NCBI RefSeq assembly: GCF_001401805.1
Contig: NZ_LKDW01000008.1
Span: 1-64,000 of the forward strand
Direction: 5' to 3'
Source of the DNA: Pseudoalteromonas sp. P1-25
Lineage (GTDB): Bacteria; Pseudomonadota; Gammaproteobacteria; Enterobacterales; Alteromonadaceae
DNA length: 64,000 nt
Part shown: positions 35,889 to 46,812 of the stretch, in pieces
How positions within the stretch are numbered: position 1 is the stretch's first letter
How the letters are laid out: the number at the start of each line of letters is the position of its first letter
Position numbers and translations under genes: made by a program
Notes under the pieces: model-generated
Seen by the model: the letters and a program-made list of their open reading frames with translations, nothing else
Told to the model about the DNA's origin: nothing
Database searches by the model: none

Positions 35889-37520
35889 TTACCAAATCAT
35901 CTCAACAAATTCAGGGTGATCGATATATGGGTTGCGATTCCCCTGAAACTCAAAAGCTGCTTGGTTTCGGTCAAGCTCCATTTGGCTAACAGGGTCGGCG
36001 TTATGCCAGTTTAGTAGCATAGCTACCACCCAACTCTCGAATACTTGATTACTAGTACCGTTAAGGACTGCATTACTGGCGGTTGTGTTGTTTTGCCACG
36101 AGCCAATTACGTTCTCATAGCGAGTTGCCATGTAAAAGTATGCGCGTGCAAAGTCGCCTTTAAATTCATCAATGGGTTCAAAAACCGTTCCTGTGTAATT
36201 TAATGAACTAGTGGCACTGCCTAATTTACTGCCATTTGTTGATGTGAACGTTGCGCTTGCTACTTCACCAAACGGGAAGTTACTGCGTTTTGAATTAACA
36301 TACCCATCGGTAGCGTAGATGTGGTGCACGTCTGAATTCATTGGTTCAACAGTGCCACCAAACCAGCTTTTAGGGAATGAATGCTCACGGTTATAGCAAT
36401 CGGCTTCACTGTTATACGTACCACACTGATCGCTCACCGCGGTATAGGTATAGCTGTCGCTACCATTTGGCTTTTCACTATACATATCTAAAATACTGTT
36501 ATCGTTTTCAAAGTATTTATCGCGTGCTGAGGAGTCGTAAAAATTCCAAATAGCTGAGTAACCTTGCGAGCTGTGATTTTTGATAATGTTATAAAGCTCA
36601 GTTTTTAATGCATAGCCCGATAAACCCTGAGTTGTTACGTAGTAACCTGTGGGTGTTGGGTTAGTGCCGCCACCAGTATCACCGCCAGAGCCACTGCCTA
36701 GCTCAAACGTGGTGCTATCAGTGCTGCTAAAGCTTGCACCGCTTGCAAGCTCTGTAGAGCCATAAGTTAGGCTATAGCTACCGTTACCAACATTACAGCA
36801 CATACCGTCGCCATAACTGTCGCTCATAACTAAAGAGTAAGTACCATCAGTTAAACAAACTTGCTCATTGTATTGCGTATTTGAGGCGTAGCCACTGCCG
36901 TTTGCGATACCGCTACCTTGGCTGTTATTAATCACCCAGCTGGTTTCGCTGCCGTAGTTATCGGTATTAAGTGTTAAGGTAAGGCTATGGTCGTTACAGC
37001 TGCCTGAAGCGCCACCGTCTGTATTAGGCAAAAAGTTATCTACATAAACGGTTTCATTGCCGTCAAAGCCGCTCATATCGTAAAAACGTAAACCCACATT
37101 AATGGTTTTGTTACTGCTTGGCGTATAGCTGTGGCTAATAGTTTGCCATTGGTTAGTTTGTGCTTGGTTAGAGTACCCTTGGTAGCCATCTACATAAAGG
37201 CGAGCTCTTATATTTCCTTCAGTGTGATATACATCCACGGAGAAATCATATGTTTTGCCAGCTTCCACACTGACTTGTTGTAATAAGTCGGTATTGCTTT
37301 GCGAGCCGGTGGTTACGTTAACAGCTGCTGCGCTGTTTGCGTTATTTATGATATTGGTCGAGCGCGATACATTAATGCCGCTATCAATGGTAGTCCATGC
37401 GTCAGGGGTATTCCCTGTCCACTGCTCAAAGCCGCCATTTGTGATATTGGCCATTGCTGGGGTGGCGGCAATGAGTAATGCCGTGCTAAGTAATTTATTT
37501 TTGTATGTCCCGTGTGACAT
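35889..37520 (-). CDS. Secreted multidomain endonuclease I family nuclease
   Basis: 543 aa. The signal peptide (1-24, ATPAMA then NI) directs secretion. Residues 25-165 look like a carbohydrate-binding CBM4/9-type jelly roll (ITNGGFEQW...VYVDNF). Residues 175-275 form a Cys-containing domain (DNYGSETSWVI and SDSYGDGMCC) common in secreted marine enzymes, followed by a Gly/Pro linker. Residues 300-543 are the endonuclease I (EndA/NucM) domain with NREHSFPKSWF, SDVHHIYATDGYVNSKRSN and the RNPYIDHPEF end. It should cut extracellular DNA for nutrients or biofilm release. The ATG at 37520 has AGGA 6 bases upstream; a frame start at 37559 lacks one. Confidence 0.85.
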   Translation of the reverse strand: MSHGTYKNKLLSTALLIAATPAMANITNGGFEQWTGNTPDAWTTIDSGINVSRSTNIINNANSAAAVNVTTGSQSNTDLLQQVSVEAGKTYDFSVDVYHTEGNIRARLYVDGYQGYSNQAQTNQWQTISHSYTPSSNKTINVGLRFYDMSGFDGNETVYVDNFLPNTDGGASGSCNDHSLTLTLNTDNYGSETSWVINNSQGSGIANGSGYASNTQYNEQVCLTDGTYSLVMSDSYGDGMCCNVGNGSYSLTYGSTELASGASFSSTDSTTFELGSGSGGDTGGGTNPTPTGYYVTTQGLSGYALKTELYNIIKNHSSQGYSAIWNFYDSSARDKYFENDNSILDMYSEKPNGSDSYTYTAVSDQCGTYNSEADCYNREHSFPKSWFGGTVEPMNSDVHHIYATDGYVNSKRSNFPFGEVASATFTSTNGSKLGSATSSLNYTGTVFEPIDEFKGDFARAYFYMATRYENVIGSWQNNTTASNAVLNGTSNQVFESWVVAMLLNWHNADPVSQMELDRNQAAFEFQGNRNPYIDHPEFVEMIW

Positions 37521-37825
37521 GATTGTTCCTATTTTTATAGTTGAGTAAATAACATACACTATCTGCGTTAGGTTACAAAATTGTTAAATGAAAAATTAAT
37601 AAAATAGCAATAATAAGCCTTTAAGCTGTTTTTGAAGGTCTTAATATAAATTAATAACTAAATGGAATAACAAAGCAGATTCTATTCTTTTTTTCTCACC
37701 GCATAGCCCGCTATCCTGCACACTAATAAAACCTCAGCAGAGTTACTCTGGGTGGGGTAAAACTCATTTTGAACAGCGCATAACGTGGGCTGTATGTAAT
37801 TTTCAGGGTTATGGGGAACAAATTC
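37521..37825. other. Divergent intergenic region nuclease / cysJIH
   Basis: 305 bases. It probably contains the cysJ promoter and a CysB-type activator site. A loose dyad GAATA (37665-37669) / TATTC (37683-37687) is present but too weak to call. No small gene is evident. Confidence 0.4.
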
Positions 37826-39637
37826 ATGTTGTTAGGTCAACTTAACGCAGCGGCAAGCCCGCTAACGCAAGAGCAAGTACAAAAGCTGCAAGGCTTAGTG
37901 GCAGAACTTAATCCGATTCAGCAGGCGTGGGTAAGTGGTTACTTAGCAGCAAATGCAAACGCGTCAGCTCTTGGTGGGCAAACGCCTACGGCCGCTGCAG
38001 GCGATGCTGCACCGTTAACTATTTTGTATGGCTCGCAAACGGGTAATGCAAAAGGTGTGGCGACTAAGCTTAAAGAGCAAGCAGAGTCGCGCGGTTTAGC
38101 TGTAAAACTTGTGAGCATGTCTGACTACAAACCTACAGCCCTGAAAAAAGAAAAGTTTTTAACCGTTGTTGTATCTACCTACGGTGAGGGTGAACCACCT
38201 GAAGACGCTGAAACATTGTATGAGTTTTTAACCACCAAAAAAGCACCTAAGCTTGATGGTGTTAAAGTCGCCGTACTTGGTTTAGGTGATTCTAGCTATG
38301 AGTTTTTCTGTCAAACAGCAAAAGACTTTGAAGCGCGTTTAAACAAACTTGGCGCAGAAACTATTTTCCAACGTGCCGACCTAGATGTTGATTATGATGA
38401 CGAAGCAGCCACGTGGATCACTGGTGCACTTGATGCATTCGAACCTGATTTAAAAGCACAGCAAGACGCAGCAGGCGGGCAAGTCGTTTCTATGCCATTT
38501 GGTGCGCCAACAGCGGCAGCAAGCCAATACACTAAGCAAAACCCATTTGCGGCAGAGCTTGTTACCGTACAAAAAATTACAGGGCGTGATTCTACTAAAG
38601 ATGTTCGCCATGTTGAGATTTCGCTTGAAGGTTCAGACATTACCTACTTACCTGGTGACTCATTAGGTGTGTACTTTTTAAATGACGAAGCGCGTGTAGA
38701 TGAGCTACTAACACACACGCAAATCGATGCAAGTGCACAGGTAAAAGTGGGCGAAGAGTCATTGTCTATTCGCGATGCATTAATCGAAAAGTTAGAGCTT
38801 ACTCAGTCATATCCTGGCTTTGTAGAAAAATACGCAGTTGCAACGGGCACACCTGAGCTACTTAAGCTTGTAGAAGATAAAGCTGCGATGCGTGAATACA
38901 TTGAACCCCGTCAAATCTTTGATGTAGTGGCACAAAATCCTGCAAAAATAGATGCACAAACTTTAGTTGATTGCCTACGTAAACTACAAGCGCGCTTGTA
39001 CTCAATCGCTTCAAGCCAAAGCGAGGTTGAAGAAGAAGTGCACTTAACGGTAGGGTTAGTTGAGTTTGACGCCTTTGGCAGCGAACATTTAGGCGGATGC
39101 TCTGGTTATTTAGCGCGTCGTGCTGAAGAAGGGTGTAAAGTTAAAGTATTCAGTGAGCATAACGATAACTTCCGCTTACCTAGCGATGATAATACCCCCA
39201 TTATTATGGTTGGCCCAGGTACCGGTATTGCGCCATTCCGTGCATTTTTACAAGAGCGTGACTCGCGAGAAGCACAAGGCAAAAATTGGCTGTTTTTCGG
39301 TAACCCACACTTTACACAAGACTTCTTGTACCAAGTAGAAATTCAGGGTTATTTAAAATCAGGCTTATTAAGCAAAGTTGACGTTGCATTTAGCCGTGAC
39401 CAAGCCGAAAAAGTATACGTTCAAGACAAACTACGCAAAAACTCAAAAGAAATTTTTGAGTGGCTAGAAGCGGGTGCTCATTTTTATGTGTGTGGCGATG
39501 CAAACCGCATGGCAAAAGATGTACACAATGCCTTAGTTGATATCATCAGCGAAAACACCGGTAAAAGCTACGAAGACGCCGAGCAATATTTAAAAGACTT
39601 ACGTAGCGCTAACCGCTATCAGAAAGACGTGTATTAA
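37826..39637 (+). CDS. cysJ: Sulfite reductase (NADPH) flavoprotein alpha subunit CysJ
   Basis: 603 aa (E. coli 599). CysJ passes electrons from NADPH through FAD and FMN to CysI. The flavodoxin domain has ILYGSQTGNAKG; the FAD-binding segment is RLYSIASSQ; NADPH-binding motifs are GPGTGIAPFRAFLQER and FYVCGDANRMAKDVH; the C-terminus ends in RYQKDVY, as usual. I use ATG 37826, which has GGGGA 8 bases before it; an in-frame ATG at 37811 is the alternative. First gene of cysJIH. Confidence 0.95.
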   Translation: MLLGQLNAAASPLTQEQVQKLQGLVAELNPIQQAWVSGYLAANANASALGGQTPTAAAGDAAPLTILYGSQTGNAKGVATKLKEQAESRGLAVKLVSMSDYKPTALKKEKFLTVVVSTYGEGEPPEDAETLYEFLTTKKAPKLDGVKVAVLGLGDSSYEFFCQTAKDFEARLNKLGAETIFQRADLDVDYDDEAATWITGALDAFEPDLKAQQDAAGGQVVSMPFGAPTAAASQYTKQNPFAAELVTVQKITGRDSTKDVRHVEISLEGSDITYLPGDSLGVYFLNDEARVDELLTHTQIDASAQVKVGEESLSIRDALIEKLELTQSYPGFVEKYAVATGTPELLKLVEDKAAMREYIEPRQIFDVVAQNPAKIDAQTLVDCLRKLQARLYSIASSQSEVEEEVHLTVGLVEFDAFGSEHLGGCSGYLARRAEEGCKVKVFSEHNDNFRLPSDDNTPIIMVGPGTGIAPFRAFLQERDSREAQGKNWLFFGNPHFTQDFLYQVEIQGYLKSGLLSKVDVAFSRDQAEKVYVQDKLRKNSKEIFEWLEAGAHFYVCGDANRMAKDVHNALVDIISENTGKSYEDAEQYLKDLRSANRYQKDVY

Positions 39638-39697
39638 TCACGTTTCTTATTTTATTAACAGCTAGCAGCCGTCACTGTAACAAATTTAGGATTTAAA

Positions 39698-41395
39698 ATG
39701 AGCGAACAAGATAAAAACGTAAAACTTTCTGATAACGAACGTTTAAAAAGAGAAAGTAACTTTTTACGTGGCACCATAGAGCAAGATTTAAAAGATGAAA
39801 TTACCGGTGGTTTTACAGCCGATAACTTCCAACTTATACGTTTTCACGGTATGTACCAGCAAGATGACCGCGATATACGCCCAGAGCGTGCAAAGCAAAA
39901 GCTAGAGCCGTTGCACAATGTAATGCTACGTGCACGTATGCCAGGCGGTATCATCAAGCCAGAGCAATGGCTTGCAATTGATAAATTTGCCGATGAAAAA
40001 ACAAGCTACGGCAGTATTCGTTTAACAACACGTCAAACGTTTCAATTTCATGGTGTATTAAAGCCAAATATTAAAGGCATGCACCAAATGCTAAATAGCG
40101 TTGGCATTGACTCTATAGCAACTGCAGGTGACGTAAACCGTAACGTACTATGTACAACTAACCCTGTTGAGTCAGAGCTGCACCAAGAAGCGTACGAGTG
40201 GGCTGCAAAAATTTCTGAGCATTTATTACCAAAAACAAAAGCATACGCTGAAATTTGGTTAAATGGCGAAAAGGCAGAAACCACAGAAGAGCCAATTTTA
40301 GGCTCAACGTATTTACCGCGTAAGTTTAAAACCACGGTCACTATTCCGCCTAACAACGAAGTTGATGTGCATGCGAACGACTTAAACTTTGTCGCTATTG
40401 CAGAGGATGGCAAGCTTGTGGGCTTTAACGTACTCGTAGGTGGTGGCCTTGCTATGACTCACGGTGATACGGCTACGTATCCGCGAAAAGCAGATGACTT
40501 TGGTTTTATCCCACTTGAGCACACACTGAAAATTGCTGAGCACGTTGTATCAGTGCAGCGCGATTGGGGTAACCGCTCAAACCGTAAAAATGCAAAAACT
40601 AAATACACACTAGACCGCGTTGGCACAGATGTATTTAAAGCGGAAGTAGAAAAACGTGCTGGTGTAAGCTTTGCGCCAAGTCGCCCTTATGAGTTTACTC
40701 ACCGTGGCGACCGTATCGGTTGGGTAGAAGGCATTGATGGTAAACACCATTTAACGCTATTTATTCAAAGCGGCCGTATTTTAGATTACCCAGGTAAGCC
40801 ATTAAAAACAGGTTGTCGTAAAATTGCAGAAGTGCACCAAGGCGATATGCGCATGACGGCTAACCAAAACTTAATTATTGCTGGGGTACCTGCCGATCAA
40901 AAAGCAGTCATTGAAGAAATTGCTCGTAACCACGGCCTAATTGATGACAAAGACACTGAGCAACGTAAAAACTCAATGGCATGTGTAGCATTACCAACGT
41001 GTCCGCTTGCTATGGCTGAAGCTGAGCGTTACTTACCCAGCTTAATTGAAAAAACCGAAGCGCTACTTGCTAAGCATGGCATACCTGATGACAGTATTAT
41101 TATGCGTGTTGTAGGTTGCCCTAACGGTTGTGGCCGCGCAATGCTTGCAGAAGCCGGTTTAGTAGGTAAAGGCCCTGGTAAATACAACGTTTACCTAGGA
41201 GGTAATTTAGAAGGTACACGCATTCCAAAACTGTACCTAGAAAACGTAGGTGAAGATGTTTACCTAGACGCGTTTGATAAGCTAATTGGCCAGTGGGCAA
41301 GCGAGCGAAACGACGGTGAATGTTTTGGTGACTTTGTAATTCGCAAAGGCATTGTTGCTGAAGTAAAAGTATCAGTAACCGATTTTCACGCTTAA
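39698..41395 (+). CDS. cysI: Sulfite reductase hemoprotein beta subunit CysI
   Basis: 565 aa (E. coli 570). It reduces sulfite to sulfide at a siroheme coupled to a [4Fe-4S] cluster. The four cluster cysteines are in [10 protein letters not shown] and [11 protein letters not shown]. The two homologous ferredoxin-like repeats and the [13 protein letters not shown] siroheme region are intact. AGGA precedes the ATG; it lies 60 bases after cysJ. Confidence 0.96.
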   Translation: MSEQDKNVKLSDNERLKRESNFLRGTIEQDLKDEITGGFTADNFQLIRFHGMYQQDDRDIRPERAKQKLEPLHNVMLRARMPGGIIKPEQWLAIDKFADEKTSYGSIRLTTRQTFQFHGVLKPNIKGMHQMLNSVGIDSIATAGDVNRNVLCTTNPVESELHQEAYEWAAKISEHLLPKTKAYAEIWLNGEKAETTEEPILGSTYLPRKFKTTVTIPPNNEVDVHANDLNFVAIAEDGKLVGFNVLVGGGLAMTHGDTATYPRKADDFGFIPLEHTLKIAEHVVSVQRDWGNRSNRKNAKTKYTLDRVGTDVFKAEVEKRAGVSFAPSRPYEFTHRGDRIGWVEGIDGKHHLTLFIQSGRILDYPGKPLKTGCRKIAEVHQGDMRMTANQNLIIAGVPADQKAVIEEIARNHGLIDDKDTEQRKNSMACVALPTCPLAMAEAERYLPSLIEKTEALLAKHGIPDDSIIMRVVGCPNGCGRAMLAEAGLVGKGPGKYNVYLGGNLEGTRIPKLYLENVGEDVYLDAFDKLIGQWASERNDGECFGDFVIRKGIVAEVKVSVTDFHA

Positions 41396-41402
41396 ATTAA
41401 AT

Positions 41403-41421
41403 ACCCACGCAGCGCGTGGGT
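41403..41421 (+). other. Intercistronic hairpin between cysI and cysH
   Basis: A perfect 8-bp stem ACCCACGC / GCGTGGGT with a three-base loop lies 8 bases after the cysI stop. It has no U-tract and is followed by the cysH ribosome site, so it is more likely an mRNA-stability or processing element than a terminator. Confidence 0.5.
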
Positions 41422-41438
41422 GAGGTTTAAAATTGACC

Positions 41439-42179
41439 ATGAGTGAATTTAAAAACATATTACAGCTTGATAAGCAAAGCCAAGCGGCATTGCTTGCAGA
41501 TGCAAACGGCATACTAGCACCAATGAGTGCGGAGCAGCGTGTTGCATGGGCGCTAGAGCACTTACCGGATACCGCTTTTTTATCATCAAGTTTTGGTATT
41601 CAAGCGGCGGTAATGCTGCATTTAGTAACATCGCAGCGTCCTGATATTCCTGTGGTATTAACCGATACAGGTTATTTATTTCCAGAGACGTATCAGTTTA
41701 TTGAACAAATGACTACGCGTTTATCACTTAATTTAAAAGTGTATAAAGCCGAGCTAAGCCCAGCGTGGCAAGAAGCTAAGTACGGTAAATTGTGGGAACA
41801 AGGCGAAGCCGGTATTAAGCAATATAATCAGCTTAATAAAGTTGAGCCAATGACACGTGCATTAAAAGAAATAGGTGCAGGTACCTGGTTTAGTGGCCTG
41901 CGCCGTGACCAATCATCGACCCGAGCAGACAAACAATTTGTCGAAATAAGCCGAGGTACGGTAAAAGTATACCCAATTATTGAATGGTCAAACCGCGATG
42001 TATACCAATACCTTACTAAGCATGATTTACCTTACCACCCGTTATGGGAGCAAGGTTATGTGTCGATGGGTGATGTGCACACTACGCGTAAACTAGAGCC
42101 GGGTATGAGCGAAGAAGAAACGCGCTTTTTTGGTTTAAACCGCGAATGCGGGCTGCATATTGACGGCGACGGTATTTAA
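41439..42179 (+). CDS. cysH: Phosphoadenosine phosphosulfate (PAPS) reductase CysH
   Basis: 246 aa. It reduces PAPS to sulfite and PAP with thioredoxin; CysQ (9178) then clears [42 protein letters not shown] and the C-terminal redox motif ECGLH are present. The extra Cys pairs of APS reductases are absent, so it should use PAPS. GAGG is 13 bases before ATG 41439 but only 7 before an in-frame TTG at 41433, so the true start may be two codons earlier. Confidence 0.95.
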   Translation: MSEFKNILQLDKQSQAALLADANGILAPMSAEQRVAWALEHLPDTAFLSSSFGIQAAVMLHLVTSQRPDIPVVLTDTGYLFPETYQFIEQMTTRLSLNLKVYKAELSPAWQEAKYGKLWEQGEAGIKQYNQLNKVEPMTRALKEIGAGTWFSGLRRDQSSTRADKQFVEISRGTVKVYPIIEWSNRDVYQYLTKHDLPYHPLWEQGYVSMGDVHTTRKLEPGMSEEETRFFGLNRECGLHIDGDGI

Positions 42180-42305
42180 AAAAGCGAATACTAAACAACT
42201 ATTTAAACGCAACTTAGGTTGCGTTTTTTATTGCAAAAAAATTGCCTGATTAAGAATTTTTTATTAGAATTGTTTTTCAAGGATTCATTTTTAAGCAGGA
42301 ACGCT

Positions 42306-42845
42306 ATGAAATACTTCACCTACTTGGCAATATCAGTCATGATCATTGCTGTTATCTCTTTGTTTTACCTTAAAAAGCCTGATGGCCAAACGTGGCTTTC
42401 TGGTTCGTTAATTAGTGCTGAATCTCACAAAATTAAAGAAAAAATGGTCGCGTTATCTACTAATACGCTTAATCAGGCTGTGCAAGGTGCAAAGCAAGCG
42501 GGCGATAAAATTGCGCAAAGTGTAAACAGTGATGCCGCAACAATTAAACCAGGTAGCAAAATTTATAAGTGGCAAGATACAAACGGCCAATGGCATTTTT
42601 CTGATACGCCTAATGAAGATGGTAAAAGCATTGAGGTAACACTTGATGCCCGTGATGTAACGGTTGTAGCTGCAGAAGATACTTCAATTCTAAGCAGTGC
42701 GAACACTTCAAAAAAGAGTATCCAGCCACCTACACCTACCGTTTACAACGCTGAATCTATTCAAAAACTGTTTGAAGATGCCGAAAAGGCAAAGCAAAAA
42801 TTAGAGCAACGCAGTAAAGAAATACAAAGTATAGGTGGGTACTAG
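42306..42845 (+). CDS. DUF4124 domain protein with N-terminal membrane anchor
   Basis: 179 aa. One hydrophobic segment (about 5-23) anchors it. Residues 80-112 carry the DUF4124 core KIYKWQDTNGQWHFSDTP. The C-terminus is a charged helix (about 150-175, EKAKQKLEQRSKEIQS). The family is widespread in Gammaproteobacteria without a proven role and is probably periplasmic. A second member lies beside glnA (51141-51653). ATG 42306 has AGGA upstream; the frame is open further back but without support. Confidence 0.8.
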   Translation: MKYFTYLAISVMIIAVISLFYLKKPDGQTWLSGSLISAESHKIKEKMVALSTNTLNQAVQGAKQAGDKIAQSVNSDAATIKPGSKIYKWQDTNGQWHFSDTPNEDGKSIEVTLDARDVTVVAAEDTSILSSANTSKKSIQPPTPTVYNAESIQKLFEDAEKAKQKLEQRSKEIQSIGGY

Positions 42846-42890
42846 GCAAGTATAATTTGCTTGTAAAAAGCGATGAAATATTCGCGCATA

Positions 42891-42918
42891 AAAAAGCCTA
42901 GCAACTGCTAGGCTTTTT
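42891..42918. terminator. Bidirectional terminator DUF4124 gene / acnA
   Basis: AAAAAGCCTAGCA pairs with TGCTAGGCTTTTT across a very short loop. Its symmetric A- and T-runs serve both convergent genes. Confidence 0.9.
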
Positions 42919-42934
42919 AGTTTTAAGTATATGA

Positions 42935-45676
42935 TTAGTCAAGCATATTACGTAAAACGTATTGTAGAATGCCGCCGTGTTTGTAGTAATCCCACTCTTT
43001 AGGGGTATCTATACGTACATCGGCACTAAAGCTGACTTTTTTCCCCTCAGCATTAGTGGCAATAATGCTCACTTCATTCGTTTTATCGTACAAACCTTCA
43101 ATATCAAATTGCTCTTGGCCAGTTAGGTTTAATGATTCGTGGCTTTCACCCTCTTTAAACTGTAAAGGCAGAACACCCATACCAATAAGGTTAGAGCGGT
43201 GAATACGCTCATAACTTTGTGCAACCACCGCTTTTACACCTAATAAAAGCGAGCCTTTTGCTGCCCAATCGCGTGATGACCCAGTACCGTACTCTTTACC
43301 CGCTAACACAATTAATGGTGTGTTACTTTTTTCATATTCCATTGCGGCATCGTAAATGCTGGCAAGTTTGTCATCAGGTTGGGTGCGAGTAACGCCACCT
43401 TCAGTACCTGGGGCGAGTAAGTTTTTAAGCCTAACATTTGCAAATGTGCCTCGCATCATCACTTCGTGGTTACCACGGCGAGAACCATACGAGTTAAACT
43501 GCGCTTTTTCTACGCCTTTTTCCTGTAAGTAAATACCGGCTGGCGCTTCAGCTTTAATTGCCCCCGCAGGAGAGATATGATCTGTTGTTACTGAATCGCC
43601 AAGTTTAGCCAAACAACGCGCCCCTTCAATTGTTGGCACGCCTGGTGGCTCAACGCTCATGCCCTCAAAGAATGGTGCTTTTTTGATGTAAGTTGACCCC
43701 TCATCCCAATCGTAGAGCTTACCATCAGGTATTTGAATTTTTTGCCAACGGCTGTCGCCTTCGTATACGTTAGCATAGCTTTTTTCGAACATTTCTTTGG
43801 TTACCGTTTTTTGTACTAGTTCGTTGACTTCGCTTACGCTTGGCCAAATGTTTTTAAGGTAAATATCGTTACCGTTTTCATCTTGCGCAAGTGGCTCGTT
43901 ATATACATCTATGTCTGTACGCCCTGCAATTGCATACGCTACCACAAGTGGAGGCGAGGCTAAAAAGTTCATTTTAACGTCTTGGTGTATACGCCCTTCA
44001 AAGTTACGGTTACCCGATAAAATAGAGCTTACAACCAATTTGTGTTTTTGAATAGCTTCGCTAATTTCATCTGCAAGCGGGCCTGAGTTACCTATACACG
44101 TGGTACAGCCATAACCGACCAAATTAAAGCCTAATGCCTCTAGGTCATCCATTAGGTCGGCTTTTTCAAGGTAGTCGGTGACCACTTGTGAGCCCGGTGC
44201 AAGCGATGTTTTAACCCAAGGTTTTACGTTAATACCTAGCTGCTTGGCTTTTTTAGCTACTAAGCCTGCGGCTAAAATTACACTGGGGTTAGAAGTGTTT
44301 GTACAGCTTGTAATGGCGGCAATAACACAGGCACCGTCGTTTAGCTCAAATTCTTGGCCTTTAAATTTTACTTTGGCTGCCCCCATAAACTGCGCTTCGT
44401 CTACTGGTTCATCTGGGTTAGTGGTTGGGCCTTCACTTTCAATGCGTGCTTCTTCAATATCGCTTTTATCACGACGCGCCATACGCTCATCTTGGAAACC
44501 TTTAAGGTGCTGGCCTATCACATCACCAGCTTTATCAAGTGTAATTCTGTCTTGTGGGCGCTTAGGACCTGCAAGGCTTGGCACTACATCGTCTAATTTA
44601 AGCTCTAGGGTATCGGTGTAATGCGCTTCGTCGCCTTCATGGCGCCATAAGCCTTGGTGTTTAGCGTAGTCTTCAATCAGTTTAAGGTGATCTTCATCGC
44701 GGTTTGTTAAACGCAGGTAGTTAATGGTTTCATCATCAATTGGGAAAATACCACATGTTGCACCGTACTCTGGCGCCATGTTAGCAATAGTTGCTCTATC
44801 AGCTAGCGGTAAATCAGCTAGGCCGTCACCATAAAATTCAACAAATTTACCCACCACTCCATGGTTTCGTAGCATTTCGGTAACGGTAAGTACTAAATCG
44901 GTAGCAGTGGTACCCTCGGGTAAACGGCCATTTAATTTAAAGCCCACCACTTGAGGAATAAGTAAGCTAATCGGTTGTCCAAGCATGGCGGCTTCGGCTT
45001 CGATACCGCCTACGCCCCAGCCTAGCACACCTAAGCCATTAATCATGGTGGTGTGCGAATCAGTCCCTACTAGGGTGTCTGGGTAGGCTATTGATTTTCC
45101 GTTCTTATTGTCGTTAAAAACAACACGCGCTAAAAACTCCAAGTTTACTTGGTGAACAATACCTGTAGCAGGTGGGACTACCTTTAAATTATCAAAAGCA
45201 GTTTGCCCCCAGCGTAAAAATTCGTAGCGTTCTTTGTTACGCTCGTACTCTAGCTTGGCATTTAAATCAAACGCACCGTCGTCACCGTAGCCATCTACTT
45301 GTACAGAATGATCTATTACAAGTTCAGCAGGAGAAAGCGGGTTTATTTTTGCAGGATCGCCCCCTAGCTTTTCCATTGCATCACGCATAGCGGCTAAATC
45401 AACAATGGCGGGAACACCTGTAAAATCTTGCATGACAACACGGGCGGGTGTAAAAGCCACCTCAGCTGAGGGTTTTGCTTTAGGGTCCCAGTCAAGGAGG
45501 GCCTGAATGTCTTGTTCTTTTATATTTACACCATCTTCATTGCGTAGCAGGTTTTCTAGTAATACTTTGAGAGAAAAGGGCAATCGCTTTGCTTTGTCGC
45601 CTAATCCTTTAAGTGAGTGAATATGGTATTGCTCGCCATTAATCGTTAATTGTTGTTGGGTGTCGAAACTATTCAT
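42935..45676 (-). CDS. acnA: Aconitate hydratase AcnA
   Basis: 913 aa. It isomerises citrate to isocitrate in the TCA and glyoxylate cycles; AcnA/IRP1-type enzymes can also bind RNA when their cluster is lost. [4Fe-4S] ligands are in SCTNTSNPS and [11 protein letters not shown]. The start region [34 protein letters not shown] and the swivel domain with [13 protein letters not shown] are clear. Order and length match AcnA rather than AcnB (about 865 aa, different domain order). It is monocistronic. Confidence 0.96.
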   Translation of the reverse strand: MNSFDTQQQLTINGEQYHIHSLKGLGDKAKRLPFSLKVLLENLLRNEDGVNIKEQDIQALLDWDPKAKPSAEVAFTPARVVMQDFTGVPAIVDLAAMRDAMEKLGGDPAKINPLSPAELVIDHSVQVDGYGDDGAFDLNAKLEYERNKERYEFLRWGQTAFDNLKVVPPATGIVHQVNLEFLARVVFNDNKNGKSIAYPDTLVGTDSHTTMINGLGVLGWGVGGIEAEAAMLGQPISLLIPQVVGFKLNGRLPEGTTATDLVLTVTEMLRNHGVVGKFVEFYGDGLADLPLADRATIANMAPEYGATCGIFPIDDETINYLRLTNRDEDHLKLIEDYAKHQGLWRHEGDEAHYTDTLELKLDDVVPSLAGPKRPQDRITLDKAGDVIGQHLKGFQDERMARRDKSDIEEARIESEGPTTNPDEPVDEAQFMGAAKVKFKGQEFELNDGACVIAAITSCTNTSNPSVILAAGLVAKKAKQLGINVKPWVKTSLAPGSQVVTDYLEKADLMDDLEALGFNLVGYGCTTCIGNSGPLADEISEAIQKHKLVVSSILSGNRNFEGRIHQDVKMNFLASPPLVVAYAIAGRTDIDVYNEPLAQDENGNDIYLKNIWPSVSEVNELVQKTVTKEMFEKSYANVYEGDSRWQKIQIPDGKLYDWDEGSTYIKKAPFFEGMSVEPPGVPTIEGARCLAKLGDSVTTDHISPAGAIKAEAPAGIYLQEKGVEKAQFNSYGSRRGNHEVMMRGTFANVRLKNLLAPGTEGGVTRTQPDDKLASIYDAAMEYEKSNTPLIVLAGKEYGTGSSRDWAAKGSLLLGVKAVVAQSYERIHRSNLIGMGVLPLQFKEGESHESLNLTGQEQFDIEGLYDKTNEVSIIATNAEGKKVSFSADVRIDTPKEWDYYKHGGILQYVLRNMLD

Positions 45677-45892
45677 TTTTTGCCCCTTTGATAGTTAGGA
45701 TTATGTCCTTGATAAAATAACGTGTTTATTTGCCATTAGTTTGCAAAGTGCATACCAGAGATAATAAATATGACAAATCAGGCTAAAAAGCAGGTTGTGC
45801 AATGCATGTTTTTTAGACAGTCTTAGTATAGAAGTGCTACCTAAAATTGTTTTTTCAAGTAGCAAAAAATGAGTTTAAAAAAGGAGGTAAGG

Positions 45893-46321
45893 TTAGTTTA
45901 ACCAACCTTGCTGTTTGCTTTTTATGCTTAAATATAAAAGCAAAAACGCAATAACAATCACTAAAATAGGCATAAACACTGCGCTTATCCCCAGCATTTT
46001 AATGCTATTTATCACAAAGAAGTTATAAAACTGCTGAATAAATATCGCTACCAACGATAGCGCAAATGTAGGTGTTGCAAGCGCATTTTTGGCCAGTAGT
46101 AGTATGCAGCCAAGGGTGCCACCTAATACCGCTACAGCAAATGCAATGGTCGACCACAAAGGCACGTTTGAATAGGCAGCTTGTTGATCTAGCGGGAGTT
46201 TACTTATCATTTCGGGGGTCATCATAAGGTGCATTACAAATGCAAAAACACCTAGTAAATTCCAAATAAGTGCTGCCCATAGGGCGGGTTTAAACCAATT
46301 AGGGGTGACGGAGGTTGCCAT
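45893..46321 (-). CDS. Four-TM membrane protein of unknown function
   Basis: 142 aa with four predicted helices (about 12-33, 52-76, 81-97 and 108-133) and a short basic end. NWFKPALWAALIWNLLGVFAFVM and the PEMISKLP loop resemble a small family of uncharacterised proteobacterial membrane proteins. No function can be given. It stands alone between acnA and the S4-domain gene, on the same strand. Confidence 0.7.
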   Translation of the reverse strand: MATSVTPNWFKPALWAALIWNLLGVFAFVMHLMMTPEMISKLPLDQQAAYSNVPLWSTIAFAVAVLGGTLGCILLLAKNALATPTFALSLVAIFIQQFYNFFVINSIKMLGISAVFMPILVIVIAFLLLYLSIKSKQQGWLN

Positions 46322-46364
46322 ATTATTACCTTGTTTTTATTGTAATTTACGAGGTAATTAAAGA

Positions 46365-46393
46365 GCAAAAAGGCTCACTGTTCAAGCGAGCCT
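46365..46393 (-). terminator. Terminator of S4-domain gene
   Basis: Stem AGGCTC / GAGCCT (46371-46376, 46388-46393) followed on the minus strand by TTTTT, 36 bases beyond the stop. Confidence 0.75.
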
Positions 46394-46428
46394 ATACATA
46401 TAATAAAAATGGCACAAAGCGCTAATGG

Positions 46429-46812
46429 CTAGCCAAATGAGATAGGGCGGCGCCCTGTTTTTTCATCAACCTTTGGTTTTTTAGTGCGTTTTCTTTTATT
46501 TTTTGCAGGCTTTTGCGCTGTTTCATTGGGCGCTTTTTCTACCTGCGGCTGGGTTGTTACCACTGGGCGCTCTACAGGGGTTGCATCTTCACTTAAAGTG
46601 AGTTGAAAAAGCTCGCCATCAAATTCAAGTACATCGCCACTGTATAATTTTTTCCGTTTTATTGTACATATTTCATGGTTAACCCCAACATAACCTTCAG
46701 CTATAAGGTTTTTAGCTTGACCGCCACCTTCTACTAAATCGAGTACTTTTAGTAATTTACAAAGCTCTATGGGCTCTTCTTCAAGTTCAATTTCTATATA
46801 TTCTTCTGACAT
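46429..46812 (-). CDS. S4-domain RNA-binding protein (YbcJ-like) with basic tail
   Basis: 127 aa. The S4-like fold covers residues 10-72: IELCKLLKVLDLVEGGGQAK, IAEGYVGVNHEICTIKRKKLYSGD and VLEF. This matches small YbcJ-type RNA-binding proteins (about 70 aa in E. coli). Here a long Pro/Lys-rich tail (about 80-127, KNKRKRTKKPK) is added. GAGA lies 5 bases before the ATG at 46812; an upstream frame start at 46872 is less likely. Confidence 0.82.
   Translation of the reverse strand: MSEEYIEIELEEEPIELCKLLKVLDLVEGGGQAKNLIAEGYVGVNHEICTIKRKKLYSGDVLEFDGELFQLTLSEDATPVERPVVTTQPQVEKAPNETAQKPAKNKRKRTKKPKVDEKTGRRPISFG

Noticed and set aside
37661..37690. CysB-binding site upstream of cysJ
   Set aside because: CysB sites are poorly defined and the dyad GAATA/TATTC is short; position is suggestive but the sequence alone does not support a call.
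44178..44621. 147-aa plus-strand frame inside acnA
   Set aside because: Shadow of aconitase codons; no ribosome site and improbable composition.
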